From NCBI GenBank assembly GCA_018400955.1, contig JAGYLH010000011.1, forward strand, positions 1-51,958: a DNA stretch of 51,958 nt, in the 5' to 3' direction. How positions within the stretch are numbered: the stretch's first letter is position 1; every line of letters begins with the position of its first letter. Of this stretch, positions 48,235 to 51,958 are shown one piece after another. A program made the translations under genes and the position numbers. This DNA is from Bacteroidales bacterium (GTDB taxonomy: Bacteria; Bacteroidota; Bacteroidia; Bacteroidales; F082). The notes below the pieces were generated by a model that was not told where the DNA came from, ran no database searches, and saw only the letters and a list, made by a program, of their open reading frames with translations.

Positions 48235-49290
48235 ATGGAAACGAAAACTGTAATAGGACTGATGTCGGGCACCTCCCTGGATGGTGTTGACCTGGCTTGT
48301 TGCCGGTTTTCATATAATGGGCAATGGCATTACGAAGTTCTGGCTACAGAATGCATCCTCTACCCGGCCATCTGGAAAAAAAAACTCAACACAGCTTTTC
48401 ATATGGAACCAACCCGGCTGGCAGCCCTTGACATTGAATATGGCAGCTATCTGGGCGATCTTGTAGCGGCTTTCGTTCGAAAATATAATTTAAAACCCGA
48501 CTTGATTGCTTCGCATGGGCACACCATATTTCACAAGCCTGAAGAGGCTTATACCTTGCAAATTGGCCATGGGAAGCGTCTGGCAGAAACCACCGGAATT
48601 ACTGTTGTAAACGATTTCAGAAAAGCAGATGTTCAAAAAGGGGGACAGGGGGCGCCGCTAGTGCCAATAGGAGACCGTCTTTTATTTGGAGATTTTGGTA
48701 TCTGCCTCAATATCGGTGGCATTGCAAATCTTTCGTTTGAACAAAATCAAAACCGTGTGGCTTATGATGTTTGCCCGGCCAATCAGGTTTTGAATTTGTT
48801 GGCACAGCAAGCCGGAAGCGATTATGATGAAAATGGCCGAATAGCTGGCAGTGGCCAGCTCAACCAGGATTTGCTGCAAAAACTTAATACCCTTGATTTC
48901 TATCAACATAATGGCCCTAAATCACTTGGCCGTGAATGGGTGCAACAAGTGTTTTTACCTGATTTAAATCAAGCCGCACTGCCCATCAACGACCTGATGA
49001 GCACTGTTTGCCACCATATTGCTGTGCAGCTGGCAAAGGCCACCGACCACCTGAAACCAACTACCATGCTTGTTACGGGCGGGGGCGCTTTTAACACCTT
49101 TTTGATGGACTGCATCCGGTCGCAAAGCAAGCACACCGTTGCAATTCCCGAAGCGCAGTTGGTTAATTATAAGGAAGCTATTGTTTTTGCATTCTTGGGC
49201 TATTTGCGGATAAATGGCCTTATCAATTGCCTGTCGTCTGTAACAGGGGCTTACGAAGACAGTTCATGTGGCGACATCCATCATCCCTGA
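48235..49290 (+). CDS. anmK: Anhydro-N-acetylmuramic acid kinase
   Basis: A 351-residue sugar kinase. The opening IGLMSGTSLDGVDLACC is the AnmK phosphate-binding signature, followed by SHGHTIFHKP, QIGHGKRLAETTGI, VVNDFRKADVQKGGQGAPLVP and NIGGIANLSF. The end reads SSVTGAYEDSSCGDIHHP, close to the usual C-terminus. AnmK phosphorylates and opens anhydro-MurNAc recovered from the cell wall, giving MurNAc-6-phosphate for recycling. It follows murF by 54 bp, so synthesis and recycling are linked. The stop codon lies in the loop of the terminator. Confidence 0.94.
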   Translation: METKTVIGLMSGTSLDGVDLACCRFSYNGQWHYEVLATECILYPAIWKKKLNTAFHMEPTRLAALDIEYGSYLGDLVAAFVRKYNLKPDLIASHGHTIFHKPEEAYTLQIGHGKRLAETTGITVVNDFRKADVQKGGQGAPLVPIGDRLLFGDFGICLNIGGIANLSFEQNQNRVAYDVCPANQVLNLLAQQAGSDYDENGRIAGSGQLNQDLLQKLNTLDFYQHNGPKSLGREWVQQVFLPDLNQAALPINDLMSTVCHHIAVQLAKATDHLKPTTMLVTGGGAFNTFLMDCIRSQSKHTVAIPEAQLVNYKEAIVFAFLGYLRINGLINCLSSVTGAYEDSSCGDIHHP

Positions 49291-49305
49291 CGATGTCGGT
49301 TTTTT
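49271..49305 (+). terminator. Terminator overlapping the anmK stop codon
   Basis: CGACATC (49272-49278) pairs with GATGTCG (49292-49298), followed by GT-TTTTT to 49305. The left arm encodes part of the last codons of anmK, and the TGA stop is in the loop. Confidence 0.7.
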
Positions 49306-49428
49306 AGCCCCATCAAAATAAAATGGGAAACAAATAGTTATTGTTAACAAGATGATGTTGAGAATTCAGCAAAGCAAAAAATGAGCCCTTCAGAAAATTG
49401 GATTACCTTTAAATCAAAATTTTAACCC

Positions 49429-50139
49429 ATGTTCAAAGGAATTTTATTACAAGCCCGCACTGTGGCTAACGATCTGACCAATACGGCAGAAACAATTGAA
49501 AACGAAGCTGGTGAGCTTTCCTTATCAATCCTCGAATTGGCTATGAAAGGGGGCTGGATAGTTGCCGTACTCGCCGTTTTTTCCATAATTGCCGTGTATA
49601 TTTTCATTGAGCGTTATCTGGTTATCAACAGGGCATCGGGACATGACAAAGGCTTTATGAACAACATCCGCGAATACATCCATGGTGGCAAACTGGAGGC
49701 TGCGCAGGCTCTGTGCCGCAACAACAGGTCGCCAATTGCCCGCATGATCGAAAAAGGCCTGTCGCGCATTGGTAAACCCCTGAACGATATCAATGCCGCT
49801 ATTGAAAATGTTGGGAAGCTGGAAGTGAGTAAACTGGAAAAGGGGGTTGCAGGCCTGGCTACCATCGCAGGGGCAGCGCCTATGTTGGGATTTCTGGGAA
49901 CTGTAATCGGGATGATACGCGCCTTTTATGATATGTCGATGGCTGGAAATAATATTGATATTGCCTTGCTTTCATCGGGTATTTATCAGGCCATGATTAC
50001 CACCGTAGCTGGCCTTATTGTTGGCATCCTGGCGTTTATATTTTACAATATCCTTGTTTCCCGCATCGAAAAAGTGGTGTATATGCTCGAAGCACGTGCC
50101 ACTGAATTTATGGATGTGCTGCACGAGCCGGCACGCTAA
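49429..50139 (+). CDS. exbB: ExbB/TolQ-type proton channel protein
   Basis: A 236-residue inner-membrane protein. It has an N-terminal span near residues 43-65 (GGWIVAVLAVFSIIAVYIFIE), a cytoplasmic middle part, and two C-terminal spans with the family block GLATIAGAAPMLGFLGTVIGMI, then TTVAGLIVGILAFIFYN. With ExbD it forms the proton channel that powers TonB, and hence outer-membrane transport. The first 40 residues before the first span are longer than in E. coli ExbB. It is first in an exbB-exbD-tonB unit. Confidence 0.88.
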   Translation: MFKGILLQARTVANDLTNTAETIENEAGELSLSILELAMKGGWIVAVLAVFSIIAVYIFIERYLVINRASGHDKGFMNNIREYIHGGKLEAAQALCRNNRSPIARMIEKGLSRIGKPLNDINAAIENVGKLEVSKLEKGVAGLATIAGAAPMLGFLGTVIGMIRAFYDMSMAGNNIDIALLSSGIYQAMITTVAGLIVGILAFIFYNILVSRIEKVVYMLEARATEFMDVLHEPAR

Positions 50140-50183
50140 TTGCTTCAAATAAAAAGAATTCAGGAATATTAAAAAACCATTAT

Positions 50184-50597
50184 ATGGCCATCCAAACACG
50201 AAATAAACGCAGCATAGCCTTCAGCCTCGTATCCATGTCGGATATCGTTTTTCTGTTGCTGATTTTCTTTATGCTTACTTCCACTTTGGTAGCCCCCAAT
50301 GCCATCAAACTCCTGTTGCCTTCGAGCAGTAGCAAAACAATGGCCAAACAGACCATTACGATTTACATCAACGAAAACATGAACTACTTCATTGAAGAAA
50401 GCCGCGTGAATGAAGCTGACTTGCAATCGAGGCTCGAAAACAGCCTGACTGCGCAGCAGGAAGCCTCGGTTGTGTTGCGTGCTGACAAAACAGTGCCTGT
50501 GCAATATGTTGTAAACGTAATCGATGTGGTGAACACCATCAATACGAAAAGAAACACCAAGCATAAAGTTATTTTAGCCACTTCCCCAAGGAAATGA
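50184..50597 (+). CDS. exbD: ExbD/TolR-type channel protein
   Basis: A 137-residue protein with one N-terminal span. It includes the conserved aspartate in VSMSDIVFLLLIFFMLTSTLV that carries protons, followed by a periplasmic domain (ITIYINENMNYFIEE and later VVLRADKTVPVQYVVNVIDVV). It is the usual partner of ExbB. The ATG lies 44 bp after exbB, and the last 4 bp overlap the next gene. Confidence 0.9.
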   Translation: MAIQTRNKRSIAFSLVSMSDIVFLLLIFFMLTSTLVAPNAIKLLLPSSSSKTMAKQTITIYINENMNYFIEESRVNEADLQSRLENSLTAQQEASVVLRADKTVPVQYVVNVIDVVNTINTKRNTKHKVILATSPRK

Positions 50598-51424
50598 GCA
50601 TGAAAATTGACAAAGACAAAAGTAAAGGCGTTATCGGCACCATATTATTTCACATGATATTGCTGCTGGCATTGCTATTTCTGGCATTGCGCACCCCTTT
50701 GCCGCTTCCGGGAGAGGAAGGTGTTGAGGTAATACTAGGTTATACCGATTCGGGCTATGGTGAAATTATCCCGGAAAACCCCGCCCCGCAAGCCAGACCT
50801 GTTCCTGTGCCTGCCAGTCCGCCTGAGGAAGAAATTGTTGAAGAAATCGTAACCCAAACAACAGAAGAGTCCCTGGTTATACCCGACACCAAACCGGAAA
50901 AGGAAATAGAAAAGCCTATGGAAGAAATACCGGAAGAAGAAGTTAAGGAAGAAATTATTCCTGAACCCGAGCCGGTAGAAGAAATACCACCTCAGCCAGA
51001 AGTCAATCCACGTGCACTTTTCAAAGGTTCGCAAAGCAACAATGAAGAGGGCGGTTCGTCCGGTATTGCCGGTGGCGAAGGCAGTCAGGGAAGGCCTGAT
51101 GGACTTAGGGAAGTGCAACGTTATGACGGACAAGGTGGCCGCGGCGATGGCCCATCATATAGTCTTGGTGGCAGGGGATCAAAATACCTGGAAAGGCCAA
51201 GCACCGATTTTCAGGAGCAGGGCGATGTGGTGGTGGATATATGGGTGGACCGCAACGGAAATGTAAAAAGGGCGTCGGTAAGTCCCAGGGGAACTACCAT
51301 TCTCGATGCCAACCTGCGCAATACAGCCGTAAAGGCAGCTTACAACTCCACCTTTAGCGAAGACCCGAAAGCGCCTGACCTTCAAAAAGGCACCATTACC
51401 TACACCTTTATTATCAGGCGATAA
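50594..51424 (+). CDS. tonB: TonB-like energy transducer
   Basis: A 276-residue protein. One N-terminal span (GTILFHMILLLALLFLAL, about residues 14-31) precedes a long Pro/Glu-rich periplasmic linker (about 50-135, many EEI and PEPEP runs), a glycine-rich stretch (about 145-190), and a C-terminal TonB domain (DVVVDIWVDRNGNVKRA, then GTITYTFIIRR). It spans the periplasm and passes energy from ExbB-ExbD to outer-membrane receptors. Its start overlaps exbD by 4 bp. The glycine-rich insert before the C-terminal domain suggests a TonB/TolA-like hybrid, so the exact receptor or role cannot be fixed. Confidence 0.82.
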   Translation: MSMKIDKDKSKGVIGTILFHMILLLALLFLALRTPLPLPGEEGVEVILGYTDSGYGEIIPENPAPQARPVPVPASPPEEEIVEEIVTQTTEESLVIPDTKPEKEIEKPMEEIPEEEVKEEIIPEPEPVEEIPPQPEVNPRALFKGSQSNNEEGGSSGIAGGEGSQGRPDGLREVQRYDGQGGRGDGPSYSLGGRGSKYLERPSTDFQEQGDVVVDIWVDRNGNVKRASVSPRGTTILDANLRNTAVKAAYNSTFSEDPKAPDLQKGTITYTFIIRR

Positions 51425-51427
51425 AAC

Positions 51428-51958
51428 CTACTGATTTTCGAGTATTATGTGCTCATTGAGCTTATTTTCTGAATGGGCCACAGCACAGGCAATGGTGGAG
51501 TCGCCGGTGATGTTCACCACGGTGCGAAGCATATCCAGCGGCCGGTCAACAGCAAATATTAAGGCAATTCCTTCAGTTGGAATCCCAACTGAGGTAAGAA
51601 CGATTACAAGCATAATCATACCAGCGCCCGGCACCGCCGCTGACCCAATGGAAGCCAATGTTGCCGTAAGCACAATCGTCAACTGCTGCAAAATGGTAAG
51701 GTCCATCCCATAAATCTGTGCCAGAAATACCGCTGCCACAGCCTGGTACAAACTGGTGCCATCCATATTGATGGTAGCGCCCAAAGGCAGCACAAAACTG
51801 CTGATTTCCTTTTTTACCCCCAATTCATTTTCACAGCATTCCATCGTCATGGGCAGCGTAGCCGCACTGGAACTGGTTGAAAAAGCCAGCAGCTGCGCAG
51901 GCGCAATACCTTTAAGGAATTGCCTGAACTTAATGATGGTAAAAGAACTGATTGCAAG
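51428..51958 (-). CDS. Dicarboxylate/amino-acid:cation symporter (DAACS), C-terminal part
   Basis: The last 176 residues of a minus-strand gene whose start lies outside the window. The family's signatures are present: FSTSSSAATLP (hairpin loop HP1), NMDGTSLYQAVAAVFLAQ in the seventh membrane segment, and GSAAVPGAGMIML (HP2), then DRPLDMLRTVVNITGDSTIACAV, which holds the substrate-binding aspartate and threonine region. These transporters import glutamate, aspartate or C4-dicarboxylates with sodium or protons. Its stop is 3 bp from the tonB stop, so the genes are tightly convergent with no obvious separate terminator. Confidence 0.93.
   Translation of the reverse strand, partial: LAISSFTIIKFRQFLKGIAPAQLLAFSTSSSAATLPMTMECCENELGVKKEISSFVLPLGATINMDGTSLYQAVAAVFLAQIYGMDLTILQQLTIVLTATLASIGSAAVPGAGMIMLVIVLTSVGIPTEGIALIFAVDRPLDMLRTVVNITGDSTIACAVAHSENKLNEHIILENQ

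Overview
The window looks like a chromosome segment of a Bacteroidota bacterium, probably Bacteroidales-like, and probably from a metagenome or long-read assembly. Three things point there: a type IX secretion (T9SS) and gliding-type cluster (PorV, two PorU-type sortases, a PorP/SprF protein, a GldJ-type lipoprotein), a b558-type succinate dehydrogenase/fumarate reductase (SdhCAB), and promoters of the phylum type with a TAnnTTTG -7 element.

Layout. 0-1.4 kb: a thioesterase running off the edge, an OsmC-family protein, then an intergenic array of small hairpins and a Lys/Cys-rich secreted peptide. 1.45-4.7 kb: an RprX/RprY-like two-component system preceded by four helically phased TGTTAA boxes, plus two lipoproteins. 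4.7-7.5 kb: two tandem M24 aminopeptidase P-type peptidases. 7.6-11.2 kb: sdhCAB. 11.2-14.5 kb: a toxin-antitoxin island (intact YefM/YoeB, an Xre-type antitoxin with a broken RES toxin, a decayed ParD/ParE-like pair), with tandem 119-bp foldback repeats and later copies of the sdhB and yoeB 3' ends. 14.6-20.7 kb: a block in which every gene is shattered by small indels (right-handed beta-helix protein, pgk, dxs, first half of an ABC-F ATPase). Because pgk and dxs are housekeeping genes, uncorrected consensus is more likely than true decay. 20.7-27 kb: rest of the ABC-F gene, a DbpA-like helicase, small unknown proteins, a leucine-rich-repeat protein and a GT-C-like membrane protein. 27.5-34 kb: a surface-glycan or glycolipid cluster (FrhB-domain protein, flippase-like membrane protein, GT2/GT-C fusion, second large membrane glycosyltransferase-like protein). 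34.0-34.65 kb: a second hairpin array between two copies of a gene 3' end with its terminator. 34.6-46.8 kb: T9SS/gliding genes. 46.9-49.3 kb: murF and anmK (peptidoglycan synthesis and recycling). 49.4-51.4 kb: an ExbB-ExbD-TonB energy module. 51.4 kb to the end: the C-terminal part of a dicarboxylate/amino-acid:cation symporter.

How it fits together. Much of the window serves the cell surface: T9SS export and sorting, TonB energisation of the outer membrane, glycan assembly and wall recycling. The most unusual non-coding signals are two arrays of covarying 7+3+7 mini-hairpins spaced about 50 bp apart (0.83-1.03 kb and 34.14-34.36 kb) and the repeated occurrence of duplicated gene 3' ends. 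The most unusual coding feature is the tandem pair of full-length PorU-type sortases next to porV.
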